Assembly (NCBI RefSeq): GCF_019039035.1
Contig: NZ_JAHNZT010000009.1
Location: 186,001 to 250,000, forward strand
Reading direction: 5' to 3'
Length of the DNA: 64,000 nucleotides
From: Citreicoccus inhibens
GTDB taxonomy: Bacteria; Myxococcota; Myxococcia; Myxococcales; Myxococcaceae
Shown: positions 49,985 through 58,752 of the stretch, in pieces
How positions within the stretch are numbered: the first letter of the stretch is position 1
Layout: every line of letters begins with the position of its first letter
Notes under the pieces: generated by a model
Told to the model about the DNA's origin: nothing
The model's input: only the letters and a program-made list of their open reading frames with translations
The model's database searches: none
Position numbers and translations under genes: made by a program

Positions 49985-52645
49985 ATGTCCCAGAAAAGCA
50001 GTCGTATCGCGGCGGGAGTCGCCGCGAGCGCCCTCCTCATGTCTCCGATAGCGGCCCGGGCCGCTGTCTCCACCGGGCCCATCATCATCATCGACCCGTG
50101 TGTCCTCTACACGCTCACCCTCGCGGGCTGCCAGAACCCACAGAACTCCTGTGAGACCGCCGCCCGCGAGCGCGCGAAGACGGACCCGGACGCCACCTGC
50201 AACACGCTCATCAAGCAGGCCGCGGATGCACAGGCCGCGACCATGCCGCAGCGCACGGTGGTGGTGCCCACGCTGCGCAAGTCGGACGGCACTTCGGTGA
50301 CGCCCCCCGAGCCCACCCGCACCGCCGCCATCCAGAAGGATGACCCCAACGGCTACTCCATGAGTGGCCTGGGGTCGTTCTATCTGGGTCAGGTGCACCG
50401 CGCGCAGACGTACCTGCCCGAGACGAGCGCGTACTCCGACTATCTGGCCAACTACCGGCAGCAGCAGCGCGACGCGTGGAACGCGAACGGCTACGCGCTC
50501 ACGTCCTGCTCCGAGTACGTCTACGAGAAGTACTACGACTACAGCGTCTTCGAGGACGCCATCGTGTCGCGCGGCAGTGATTACCGCGGCATCTACAGCG
50601 TCGCGTATGCCATTGCCCGCGCGCCCTACTTGCCGCCCGCGTCGGCCATTGGCACGCGAGGCATCTCGGACCCCGTCCAGCGCGGCAAGGACGGCACGCC
50701 CTTCTCGCCGGCCATCACGTTCCCGCAGGGCGAGCCGAAGAACCAGTTCTTCACCGTGCCCGTCTCCACGTCCAGCAAGGTGAGCATCCTGAAGGGCGGG
50801 ACGCAGGACTCCGTGGCCTACGGGCCCAACGGCGTCATCCTCATCTCGATGAAGGACTTGCAGCGCACGCGCCTGGACCTGTCGGGCGTGGCGTTCGAGG
50901 ACGCGGCGCTCAAGCCGCTCATCGACGCGGGCGCGCACTACTACGATGAGAGCTGGGCGTGGCACAAGCAGATGAACGCGCGCAACGCCTCCGTGCTCGA
51001 CGAGCAGATGTACGAGCTGGAGCGCAAGCAGGAGGACTTCAGCCAACTGCTCGCCAAGCGCGAGGAACTCGTCAACACCATCGCGTCGATGTTCAACCCG
51101 AAGCCGCCGCTGGTGGGCACCGCGCCGCGCTTCACGGACAACTGGTGGAGGGATCCGGTCTGGAACCCGGACCCCATCGCGGTGAACCAGTTCGCGCAGG
51201 TGAACATCAACGTGCTGCCGCAGGTGGGCACGCTGGCCGCGCCGACCACGCTCACCTCGACGAACACGCGGGCCGCGACGACCTCGCTCGCGTCGACGAG
51301 CACGCAGTCCGCCGTCGTCATCCCGGGCCCCATCATCACCCAGCAGCCGGTGCTCTCGCCCATCAACACGGCGGCGCTCTCCACCATCTGCACCGGCAAC
51401 CCCATCATCTGCCTGCTCTACCGCCTGGAGGCGCTGGACGGCGCCATCGAGCAGTCGCTGCACGACGCGCAGGCCCTGGGCTGCCTGGACTTCAACACCA
51501 CCGGCCCCGCGGCGTGTGACTGGTCGCCCAAGCGCTTCGCCAGGCGCGTGCTGGGCCAGTACCAGGTCGAGCGCGAGAAGGGCTTCCAGAAGTGCTCGGA
51601 CTACACCGACAACGACTTCACCTCGCTCAAGACGAAGGTGATGGCGGCGGGCAGCGTCAACTACCCGTCCACGGACTACACCACCAGCCCCGCGAAGCTG
51701 GAGCAGTACTTCGTGCGTCGGGACATCTACCTGAACGCCCTGCGCAACGTGACGGGCGACCTCATCGACCCGGCCACCGGCAAGGCCCGCGTGAAGTGGG
51801 AGGCGGGTGACTCGTACAGCATGGGCGACGACACGTTCGGCGCGTCCGCCACGTACAACGTCTCCTTCGAGATGAGCAACCTGGGCCAGAGCGACTGCGC
51901 CGCCTCGCCGCGCGCGTACGGCAGCTTCACGGCCACGGGCCGCGCGTTCGGCTCCTCGGTGCAGTTGGTCAGCGCGCTGGCGGACGTGACGGATCAGCAC
52001 GCCAAGGTGAAGTTGGACGTGCTCGACAACTCCGTCCACCTGGTCAACGTGGACAAGGACATCCCGGTGGGCACGTACAACGTGGTGTCCGGCTCGAAGA
52101 TGAAGAGCGCCACGTTCGTGCAGGCCGAGGTCACCTTCGTCATCGTCGTGGTGCCCGTGACGCTGGGCGCGAAGGTGGGCGGCACGGTGGGCCTCAACTA
52201 CGCGGTGGATGCCAAGCACGACGTCACGACGACCAACGGCTGCAAGGTCAACTCCATCGGCGTCAGCGGCACCGTGTCGCCGTTCGCCTCGGTGGACGGT
52301 GAGCTGTACGCGGGCGTGGACCTGTTCATCGTGTCCGCGGGCGTGAAGGGCAAGCTCCAGGTGGTGCATGCCTCCATCCCGCTCCAGGCCAGCGCGTCGC
52401 TCGTGTACGGCGCGGGTGGCAACAGCGTGCTCACCTTGAACCTGGCCGCGCGCAGCGACCTGAAGTTCACCTTCCTCTCCGGCTCCATCGCCGCGTTCGT
52501 GGAAGTGGGCTTCTGCCCGGCCTGCGTCTCCTACGACGCCACGCTCGTGAGCTGGGACGGCCTCCACTACGACATCAACCTCTTCAACAAGTCCGTCGTC
52601 GTGCCGCTCGCGGACGTGCAGTACCTCGTGACGCACGCCCTCTGA
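49985..52645 (+). CDS. Large secreted protein, unrecognised; possible lipid-binding partner of the downstream vitellogenin-like protein
   Basis: 886 residues. Signal peptide (ASALLMSPIAARAA), then no family I recognise. About 1-470 is mixed, with Cys pairs (CVLYTLTLAGC, SCETAARERA), a helical segment DEQMYELERKQEDFSQLLAK and a Thr/Ser-rich stretch (TLTSTNTRAATTSLASTSTQ). About 600-886 is almost wholly beta-type, with long amphipathic strands (VTFVIVVVPVTLGAKVGG, LFIVSAGVKGKLQVVHASI, LKFTFLSGSIAAFVEVG). It is 59 bp ahead of the next gene, in what looks like one operon. That pairing and the strand-rich half suggest a lipid-carrying role; this is inference. Confidence 0.7.
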   Translation: MSQKSSRIAAGVAASALLMSPIAARAAVSTGPIIIIDPCVLYTLTLAGCQNPQNSCETAARERAKTDPDATCNTLIKQAADAQAATMPQRTVVVPTLRKSDGTSVTPPEPTRTAAIQKDDPNGYSMSGLGSFYLGQVHRAQTYLPETSAYSDYLANYRQQQRDAWNANGYALTSCSEYVYEKYYDYSVFEDAIVSRGSDYRGIYSVAYAIARAPYLPPASAIGTRGISDPVQRGKDGTPFSPAITFPQGEPKNQFFTVPVSTSSKVSILKGGTQDSVAYGPNGVILISMKDLQRTRLDLSGVAFEDAALKPLIDAGAHYYDESWAWHKQMNARNASVLDEQMYELERKQEDFSQLLAKREELVNTIASMFNPKPPLVGTAPRFTDNWWRDPVWNPDPIAVNQFAQVNINVLPQVGTLAAPTTLTSTNTRAATTSLASTSTQSAVVIPGPIITQQPVLSPINTAALSTICTGNPIICLLYRLEALDGAIEQSLHDAQALGCLDFNTTGPAACDWSPKRFARRVLGQYQVEREKGFQKCSDYTDNDFTSLKTKVMAAGSVNYPSTDYTTSPAKLEQYFVRRDIYLNALRNVTGDLIDPATGKARVKWEAGDSYSMGDDTFGASATYNVSFEMSNLGQSDCAASPRAYGSFTATGRAFGSSVQLVSALADVTDQHAKVKLDVLDNSVHLVNVDKDIPVGTYNVVSGSKMKSATFVQAEVTFVIVVVPVTLGAKVGGTVGLNYAVDAKHDVTTTNGCKVNSIGVSGTVSPFASVDGELYAGVDLFIVSAGVKGKLQVVHASIPLQASASLVYGAGGNSVLTLNLAARSDLKFTFLSGSIAAFVEVGFCPACVSYDATLVSWDGLHYDINLFNKSVVVPLADVQYLVTHAL

Positions 52646-52704
52646 GGCGCGCGTTCCGAGTCCCCACCTCCGCACGCGCCTGACCTGGCCTGAAGGAAAC
52701 ACCC

Positions 52705-54567
52705 ATGCGCACCCGTCTGCTCATCACCCTCGGCGTCGCCGGGGCCCTTGCCCTGCTGTTGGCCGTGGGACTCGGCCTCTTCTCCGAGTCACCCGCGGTG
52801 GTCCCCGACGCCCCCGTCCGCTTCGCCTTCCCGAGCGGAAGGGCCTGGGCGTGGCGCCTGTCGTACGACGCCGCCAGCCACGTGACGCTGTCTGGGACGT
52901 CCGGTGCCGCGGGCACCTCGTCCCTGGCCGGGCGCGTGTTGCTGGACGGGCGGCTGGTGCTCAAGGGCCTGGGCAAGCAAGGTGACGCGTGGCGCGTGGG
53001 CCTGCGGCTGGAAGACTTGCGGCAGCACTCGTTGCAAGTCTTTGGCAAGGAAGTGCTCCCGGATGCGGCGTCCACCGACGCCATCTTCCAGGGGCGCGAG
53101 GCCGTGCTGGAGGTGGGCCCGGAGGGAGACGTGCGCAGCGTCTCCTTCCGGGAGCAGGACCCGTCCCTCTTCAAGAACACCGTGCAGGCCTTGGTGGGGG
53201 ACCTGCAGGTGGTGTTGCGCGACGGCGAGGCGTGGACGGTGGAGGAGTCCACCTCGCGAGGCCGCGCTCGCACGGGCTACACGCGCCGAGGCGCGGATGA
53301 TGCGCAGGGCGCGCACCTGGAGAAGCGCCGCGACGTGTACACGGAGGTGGTGGGCCTGGGACAAGGTGGCCCGCTCCGCGTGGACTCACACTTCCTGGCG
53401 GACGTGTCGCGCGCCGGGTTGTTGGAGCGACTGGAGGGCGAAGAGACGGTGGAGCGCCTGGGCCCCACGGGCACGGCGCTGGCGGGCACCACGGTGCACC
53501 TGCGCCTGGTGCGTGAAGAGGGCGGCGTGGCGCCGGACGCGGCCCCGTCCTCGGTGGTGGCCGAGGCCCAGCAGCGCCTGCCGCCGGGGCGCATGGTGGT
53601 GGAGGCCCAGACGCGCGAGAACATGCTGGCGCAGCAGGTGGATGGCCTCACCGTGGAGAAGCTCGATTCCTTGCTGAAGTCCTTCGGCCGCGGCGGCGTG
53701 ATGCCCGACCACAACCATTTCCTCCTCCAGGCCACGGGCCTCTTGGAGCAGCAGCCCGCGCTGTGCGCGCACATGGTGGACGTCTTCCGAGACCCGGCGA
53801 TGGGCAGTCAGGGCCGCGCGCTGGTGCTGGACCTGCTGGCCGGCGCGGGCACGCCCGAGGCCCAGGCCGCGTTGGTGGACGCGCTGCGCACCCCCGAGGC
53901 CCATGCCGAGCGCTACCACATGATGCTCAGCCGACTGTCGCTGCTCACCGAGCCCACGGTGGAGACGGTGCGCTTCGCCCAGTCACTCTACGGTGGCACC
54001 GACGGCGACGTGCACATCGCCAGCGCGTACTCGCTGGGCGCCACCGCGGGCGCGCTCTACCGCAACGCGCATTCCCCCGAGGCGCTGGCCGCAGTGCAGC
54101 GAATCGCCTCCGACTTGCGCGACGCGAAGGCCCCGGTGGATCAGGCCCACCTGCTGCTGAGCCTGGGCAACGCGGGCGTGCCCGAGACCGTGGCCACGGT
54201 GATGCAGTACGCCCACGCCGACAACGCCGAGGTGCGCGAGGCCGCTGCCAAGGCGCTGCGCAAGGTGCGAGGCCCCGAGGTGGAGAGCGCCCTCATGGGG
54301 CTGGCCCACGACGCCGCGGTGCCCGTGCAGGCCACCGCCTTCGAGTCCCTGGGGCGCCAGAAGCTCCAGGCCGATGCGCTGGTGCAACTGCGTGACCTGG
54401 CGCTGGCCGGACAGGTGAACGTGCAGAACTACCACGGGCTCGTTTCATTGGTGGAGCCGTACGTCCACACCGAGCCCGCCGTGCGCGACCTGCTCGAGTA
54501 CCTGCTCACCCAGGACGTGCCGGACCGGCAGATTCGCACCCGCATCCGCGGGCTGCTGGAAGGCTGA
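52705..54567 (+). CDS. Vitellogenin/LLTP N-terminal-module-like protein (beta-barrel plus helical superhelix)
   Basis: 620 residues with an N-terminal signal or anchor helix (LLITLGVAGALALLLAVGLG). About 35-290 is a beta-rich domain that follows the order of the lipid-transfer N-sheet: FPSGRAWAWRLSYDA, GRVLLDGRLVLKGLG, EGDVRSVSFREQDPSLFKNT (compare the eukaryotic rule of a G-x-V strand then N-x-x-R), EESTSRGRARTGYTRRG and a basic LEKRRDVY. About 315-620 is a right-handed helical superhelix with GTPEAQAALVDALRTPEAHA, LTEPTVETVRF, LLLSLGNAGVPETVATVMQY and VREAAAKALRKVRG, the GTPEAV, PT and LGNAG signatures of vitellogenin_N. Generic HEAT annotation would hide this. A periplasmic or outer-membrane lipid-transfer role is inferred. 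Confidence 0.65.
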   Translation: MRTRLLITLGVAGALALLLAVGLGLFSESPAVVPDAPVRFAFPSGRAWAWRLSYDAASHVTLSGTSGAAGTSSLAGRVLLDGRLVLKGLGKQGDAWRVGLRLEDLRQHSLQVFGKEVLPDAASTDAIFQGREAVLEVGPEGDVRSVSFREQDPSLFKNTVQALVGDLQVVLRDGEAWTVEESTSRGRARTGYTRRGADDAQGAHLEKRRDVYTEVVGLGQGGPLRVDSHFLADVSRAGLLERLEGEETVERLGPTGTALAGTTVHLRLVREEGGVAPDAAPSSVVAEAQQRLPPGRMVVEAQTRENMLAQQVDGLTVEKLDSLLKSFGRGGVMPDHNHFLLQATGLLEQQPALCAHMVDVFRDPAMGSQGRALVLDLLAGAGTPEAQAALVDALRTPEAHAERYHMMLSRLSLLTEPTVETVRFAQSLYGGTDGDVHIASAYSLGATAGALYRNAHSPEALAAVQRIASDLRDAKAPVDQAHLLLSLGNAGVPETVATVMQYAHADNAEVREAAAKALRKVRGPEVESALMGLAHDAAVPVQATAFESLGRQKLQADALVQLRDLALAGQVNVQNYHGLVSLVEPYVHTEPAVRDLLEYLLTQDVPDRQIRTRIRGLLEG

Positions 54568-54589
54568 GCCCCTCCCCTCGGGGTGGGGC
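54568..54589 (+). terminator. GC hairpin directly after the vitellogenin-like gene
   Basis: GCCCC-T-CCCC (54568-54577) pairs with GGGG-T-GGGGC (54580-54589) around a 2-nt loop with one T-T mismatch, starting immediately after the stop. The T-run of a canonical terminator is missing. Confidence 0.4.
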
Positions 54590-54724
54590 AGGCCCGCCTC
54601 AGACGCGGGCCCCTGGTGGGCGGGCTGGCCCTGGAGTTGCTTGGGCGTGGGTACCTTGTCTCCAGGAGCGTCCCTTCGTGGCAGCGGTGCCGCGAGGGTG
54701 CGGTCCGCCTGCCTCGGACACACC

Positions 54725-55432
54725 ATGTCCCAGCCTCCCAGCGCGTTCCCCGCCTTGCTGTCCATGCTGCGCCGCCACGGCCTGGTGCCGGCGCTCCTGT
54801 GCAGCACCGCCGCCGTGGCCCTGTTGGCCTTCCGGCTGGATTGGAGTCAGGGCGCCAGCTACGTGTTTCTCCTCTGGAATCTCATCCTCGCGTGGCTGCC
54901 GTACCTGCTGGCCCTCGCCGCGCGCTGGTTGATGGTGCGCGGGCAGGAGCGCTGGTGGAGCCTGGGGCCGCTCGCCGTCGCGTGGTTGGCCCTCTTCCCC
55001 AACGCGCCCTACCTGCTCACGGACTTCATCCACCTGAGCCAGCGGCCCGTCGTGCCGATGTGGTTCGACGCGGCCCTGCTCGCGCTGTTCGCCGCCACCG
55101 GGTGGTTGCTCGGGCTGCTGTCGCTGGAGATATGGAAGCACTGGCTTCAGCGCCGCTGGGGGCCCGTGGGGGCGTGGGCCTTCGTCGCGCTCACCTCGCT
55201 CTTGTGCGGCTATGGCATCTACCTGGGCCGCGTGGAGCGCTGGAACAGCTGGGACGTGCTGGCGGATCCCCGGCGCCTCTTGTCCGCGGTGCATGCCCAC
55301 GCCACCGCGCCCGGGGACTTCCCGTACCTGCTCGGGGTGACGGTCCTCTTCGCCGCGCTGCTGCTCCTGTCCTACGCCGCCTTTGAGTCGCTGCGCCTGC
55401 GCTTCCGCCGCGCGCAATGGCAGCGGAGCTGA
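54725..55432 (+). CDS. DUF1361 integral membrane protein
   Basis: 235 residues with about six TM segments. Family motifs: FLLWNLILAWLPYLLALAAR, LFPNAPYLLTDFIHL, WFDAALLALFAATGWLLGLL and GIYLGRVERWNSWDVLADPR. These polar-rich loops are characteristic of DUF1361; function is unknown. The ATG at 54725 is chosen from the start of family similarity; no strong ribosome binding site is visible. Confidence 0.88.
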   Translation: MSQPPSAFPALLSMLRRHGLVPALLCSTAAVALLAFRLDWSQGASYVFLLWNLILAWLPYLLALAARWLMVRGQERWWSLGPLAVAWLALFPNAPYLLTDFIHLSQRPVVPMWFDAALLALFAATGWLLGLLSLEIWKHWLQRRWGPVGAWAFVALTSLLCGYGIYLGRVERWNSWDVLADPRRLLSAVHAHATAPGDFPYLLGVTVLFAALLLLSYAAFESLRLRFRRAQWQRS

Positions 55433-55504
55433 CGCCACCCCGGACAGAATGACACCGCCCCCACCCGAGTCGGGCGAGGACGGTGTCGGTGGGACGCGGG
55501 GACC

Positions 55505-55801
55505 TCAGCCGCCGTGCAGCCGCGAGCGCCGACGGGGTCCACCCCGGTGCTTCACGGCCATCTCGCTGGGCGCCTTCTTGCGGCCTTGCAGCGACGTCCT
55601 GCGACGGTGGCTCTTGGGCTTGTGCGACTCGGAGGCGGGGCCCAGGGTGGCCCGCTCCAGCGCCCTTCTCAGTTGAATCGCAGCGGCGTCGTCATGGGGC
55701 AGCATCCGGCGGCCCTTGCTGGCCTGCTGGCTGGGTTGCGCCGAGTGCGCGCTCACGCGTCGCTTGTTCGTGATGCCTGCCATTCTCGTCCGTACGGCCA
55801 T
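55505..55801 (-). CDS. Small highly basic protein, unknown
   Basis: 98 residues, about a quarter Lys/Arg/His, without hydrophobic core: MAVRTRMAGITNKRRVSAHS, then SKGRRMLPHDDAAAIQLRRA and SHKPKSHRRRTSLQGRKKAP. The ATG at 55801 has AGGAGGG 5-11 nt upstream. A nucleic-acid-binding or disordered role is likely. It is one of several small genes in this stretch, so low conservation is possible. Confidence 0.55.
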   Translation of the reverse strand: MAVRTRMAGITNKRRVSAHSAQPSQQASKGRRMLPHDDAAAIQLRRALERATLGPASESHKPKSHRRRTSLQGRKKAPSEMAVKHRGGPRRRSRLHGG

Positions 55802-55986
55802 GAAGCCCTCCTGCCGTTGAGGTAGGGACGGCGCCTTGGCTTTTCCATCCCCCTCCAGAGGGGAGGACGGGGGCCCCGCTGCGTGTTCGGACGCGCGCGG
55901 CACGGCGTCATCCTCTCCCCCCGGAGGAGTGGGCCCCTCCACGGGTCCAACCCGGGGAAGGGCCCGCCGCCCCCGGTGGAAGGTGC

Positions 55987-56454
55987 TCACGTCAGCGAGC
56001 TGGAGCGCTTGCCGCGCTTGGGCGGCCGCGTGCTGAGCGTCTCCGGCGGGAACAGCCAGCCGTCCTCGGTGCGCGAGGCGCTCATCGTGCTCGTCGTCGA
56101 GGGCGCCACGCTGACGCCGCGGCAGCCGCGGCACCAGGACTGCGGACGCTGCTCGCCGCGGATGACGCGAAAGCCAAAGTCCTGCTCGGTGGGCCCCACA
56201 TGCGAGCAGCGCGGGCAGCGACTCAGCGACGTGGTGCCCGTCTCCTTGGCCCGCTGCCGCCCGTGCTCCACCACCAGCGCGAGCGCCGCCGCGAAGCCCA
56301 GCCGCCGCTCCGCCGCGACGTGGAACTGGCGCGCCCGCTTCCGCTTCCCCCGACCGAGCACCGGCATGAGGTCCATCCCCCCGAGCAGGTTGCGCTGCTC
56401 CAGGACACGCGACGACGGGCTGTTGGCGTTCGAGTGGCTCACGCGACAACTCAT
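55987..56454 (-). CDS. Small zinc-ribbon-like protein, unknown
   Basis: 155 residues from ATG 56454, or slightly longer from 56472 or 56490. A basic N-terminal part (LGRGKRKRARQFHVAAERRL) precedes a treble-type Cys set, CPRC then CRGC about 25 residues later, likely to bind one zinc. The C-terminus (PPETLSTRPPKRGKRSSSLT) is Pro/Ser/Lys-rich and probably disordered. Zinc ribbons of this kind occur in regulatory and RNA-binding proteins, but I cannot assign a function. Confidence 0.55.
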   Translation of the reverse strand: MSCRVSHSNANSPSSRVLEQRNLLGGMDLMPVLGRGKRKRARQFHVAAERRLGFAAALALVVEHGRQRAKETGTTSLSRCPRCSHVGPTEQDFGFRVIRGEQRPQSWCRGCRGVSVAPSTTSTMSASRTEDGWLFPPETLSTRPPKRGKRSSSLT

Positions 56455-56650
56455 ACCGAGCCGGTCTGACATGCCCGCGCGACGGGGCACGCCTCAGGCG
56501 GGAGGACTGAACAAAAGACCAGCAATCTTCATGGGTTGGGTCATCTCGCGGCCTGGAGTCAGGCGGCGGGGGCGGGGGCCCGGCCGTCTGGCCGTCCCAG
56601 CCCGGCGGGGGGCGTGCGCACCGTGGTTCTGATGGCCAGGGAGGCGCGCC

Positions 56651-57106
56651 ATGACCCGTCCGAGCACCGAGTCCGAGTTGCTGTACCGCCGCCACCAGCG
56701 GCACGAGTCCCACGTGAACACGACCTACGCGGCCTTCATCCGGCACGTGCGCGAGCTGGCCGAGGTGGAGGAGCCGGTGGCCGAGCGCGCGGCGGTGGCC
56801 GTGCTGGGCGCCCTGGAGCGGCGCATCCAGCAATCCCAGGCGAGGAACCTGGAGGCGCAGCTGCCGCGCCGGCTGGTGGAGCTGCTGCCCGCGCAGGAGC
56901 TGCGCCCGGAGCGGCCCCTGCGCTTCGGCAAGGAGGTGTTCGTCGACTCCGTGGCGGACGCGCTGCAGAAGCCGCTGGAGGAGGCCGAGTGGCTGGTGCG
57001 CTGCGTGTTCCTCGCCCTGCAGGATCAGATCTCCGAGGGCGAGGCGGACGACGTCGCCAGCAACCTGCCCCCGGACCTGCAGGCGCTCTGGCGCATCTCG
57101 CAGTGA
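56651..57106 (+). CDS. DUF2267 protein
   Basis: 151 residues, cytoplasmic, largely helical. The DUF2267 pattern is clear: EEPVAERAAVAVLGALERRI, LEAQLPRRLVELLPAQEL, FVDSVADALQKPLEEAEWLV and CVFLALQDQISEGEADDVAS then NLPPDLQALW. The family is often seen with CBS-domain or stress genes; its role is unknown. AGGGAGG lies upstream of the ATG. Confidence 0.88.
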   Translation: MTRPSTESELLYRRHQRHESHVNTTYAAFIRHVRELAEVEEPVAERAAVAVLGALERRIQQSQARNLEAQLPRRLVELLPAQELRPERPLRFGKEVFVDSVADALQKPLEEAEWLVRCVFLALQDQISEGEADDVASNLPPDLQALWRISQ

Positions 57107-57115
57107 GCGCGAGGA

Positions 57116-58624
57116 CTACTCGGCGGAGTCCGGCCCGATGGGGCCCGCGCCCGCGCCGTCGCCCACGTTGAACACGGGCGTGCCGCCCGGGAGGCTGGGG
57201 TCGTGCGGCAGGCTGCCGCGCGGGCTGCGCAGGTACACGAACGGGGTGGCGAAGAGGAAGTTGCTCACCCGGGACGTGTAGATGTCCGCGTAGCGCTCCA
57301 CCTGCCGCGCCAGGTGGCTCTTGTCGTTGCCCGCGCGCGTGAGCAGGCCCCAGTGCGGGTTGGACAGCTCGGTGGCGGCGCGGGCCAGCGGGCCAATCTC
57401 CGCGTCCAGCGCCTCCAGCTCCGTGCGCAGCTCGGCCAGGCGGGCCACCAGCTCCGTCTCCGGCGTGGTGCCGCGCGGCCCGTACTGGTGGCGCCGGCGC
57501 TGCAGCTCCAGGCGCACCTGGCAGCTCTCCGCCTCCAGCCGCTCCTTGCGCTCCATGCGCTCGCCCAGGCGCAGCTCGGTGGCGCGGAAGGCGGCGATGG
57601 CGCGCACCTCGTCCTCCAACTCGCGGAGGATGAGCGCGGTGCGCCAGCGCAGCACGTTCTTGCTGACGTGCACGTCGCCGAACATGTGGTCGCCCACGTA
57701 GAGGATTTCATCCCCGCTCATGCCCAGGTGCCGCTCCAGCTCCAGCGCGCTGCCGCCGAAGTAGGGCGTGCCCGCCTTGAGCGGCCCCGCGTGCGGCCGC
57801 AACAGCGCCTCGCCACCCACCTCCACCACGTCGAAGAGGGCCGAGCGCGTGGTGAAGAACTCGGGCTTGCGCGCGCTGACGATGACCACGTCGAACAGCT
57901 GGCGCCACGTCATGCCCGCCGGCAGGTGCCGGTCGAACGCGAAGTGCATCATGGGCTCGGTGTAGGCCCACTCGCTGTTGGTGATGAGCAGGAGCTTCTT
58001 GCCCGCGTTCTTCTGGTCCAGGAGCGCCAGCGGCGTCTCCGGGTCATCCAGGACGTAACGCTCCGGGTCCGCGATGATCTCCGCCTTGAGCCGCCCCTGC
58101 ATGTGCGTGGCGTCCAGGTTCTTGCGCACGTGCTCGTAGAGGTCCGCGTAGCCCATGGGGCCCGGCAGCTGGCCCGCGTCCAGCCGGTCCACGAGCTGCG
58201 CGTAGATGCAGGCCTCGGACAGCGAGAAGAGGGTGTTGAGGAACACCCAGCGGCGCTCGGACAGGTCCACCACGATGCGTGCGTAGGCCTCGCGCTGCGC
58301 CTCGAACTCCAGGGGGCGCGTGCCGTGCAGGGCCTTCTTCACGAAGCCGAAGCGGTTGGCCTTCAGCAGGTTGCCCGTGGCGGTGTCGATGATGAGCCCG
58401 CGGATGGCCAGCATCGGGTCGAATGTCAGGTCGGCGACCGGCCAACCCTGCTCCACCAGGCGGTCCCGGATGTACTCGTAGGCGCGACGCTCCCATGCTT
58501 CCACCCGATAATGGATGAGCGTGTAGTCCATGTCGTAGCCCACGGCCTTGATGGCGCGCATGTTGAGGGTGCGGTTACAGAAGAGGCCACGCTCAGGCGG
58601 GGGACCGGGAATGTGAGGGCGCAT
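57116..58624 (-). CDS. HAD-IG family 5'-nucleotidase
   Basis: 502 residues from ATG 58624, the start that places PPPERGLFCNRTLN at the N-terminus as in family members. HAD motif I is DMDYTLIHY (catalytic Asp pair), motif II lies in LLLITNSEWAYTEPMM, and motif III/IV in EILYVGDHMFGDVHVSKNVL. A long charged coiled-coil insertion (RLGERMERKERLEAESCQVR) follows. These cytosolic-type enzymes hydrolyse IMP/GMP or related nucleotides. It is convergent with DUF2267, 9 bp apart. Confidence 0.92.
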   Translation of the reverse strand: MRPHIPGPPPERGLFCNRTLNMRAIKAVGYDMDYTLIHYRVEAWERRAYEYIRDRLVEQGWPVADLTFDPMLAIRGLIIDTATGNLLKANRFGFVKKALHGTRPLEFEAQREAYARIVVDLSERRWVFLNTLFSLSEACIYAQLVDRLDAGQLPGPMGYADLYEHVRKNLDATHMQGRLKAEIIADPERYVLDDPETPLALLDQKNAGKKLLLITNSEWAYTEPMMHFAFDRHLPAGMTWRQLFDVVIVSARKPEFFTTRSALFDVVEVGGEALLRPHAGPLKAGTPYFGGSALELERHLGMSGDEILYVGDHMFGDVHVSKNVLRWRTALILRELEDEVRAIAAFRATELRLGERMERKERLEAESCQVRLELQRRRHQYGPRGTTPETELVARLAELRTELEALDAEIGPLARAATELSNPHWGLLTRAGNDKSHLARQVERYADIYTSRVSNFLFATPFVYLRSPRGSLPHDPSLPGGTPVFNVGDGAGAGPIGPDSAE

Positions 58625-58752
58625 AGGCAGCCCCAGGCTTTGCCCCGGTCGGCGCCAAAAGTCGATGCCCACGTGGGCCGTCCGAGGCTCGGGGGCGTGG
58701 AAAGATGCGATACAGGTCGGCCCGAGGGGCCGGAAGCGAAGGGCGCGGAACG

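Noticed and set aside
49736-52702. Minus-strand open frame of 988 codons opposite the 886-residue secreted protein
   Set aside because: The translation is a low-complexity Arg/His/Val-rich sequence without motifs, and the plus-strand gene has a signal peptide, a balanced composition and a coherent operon.
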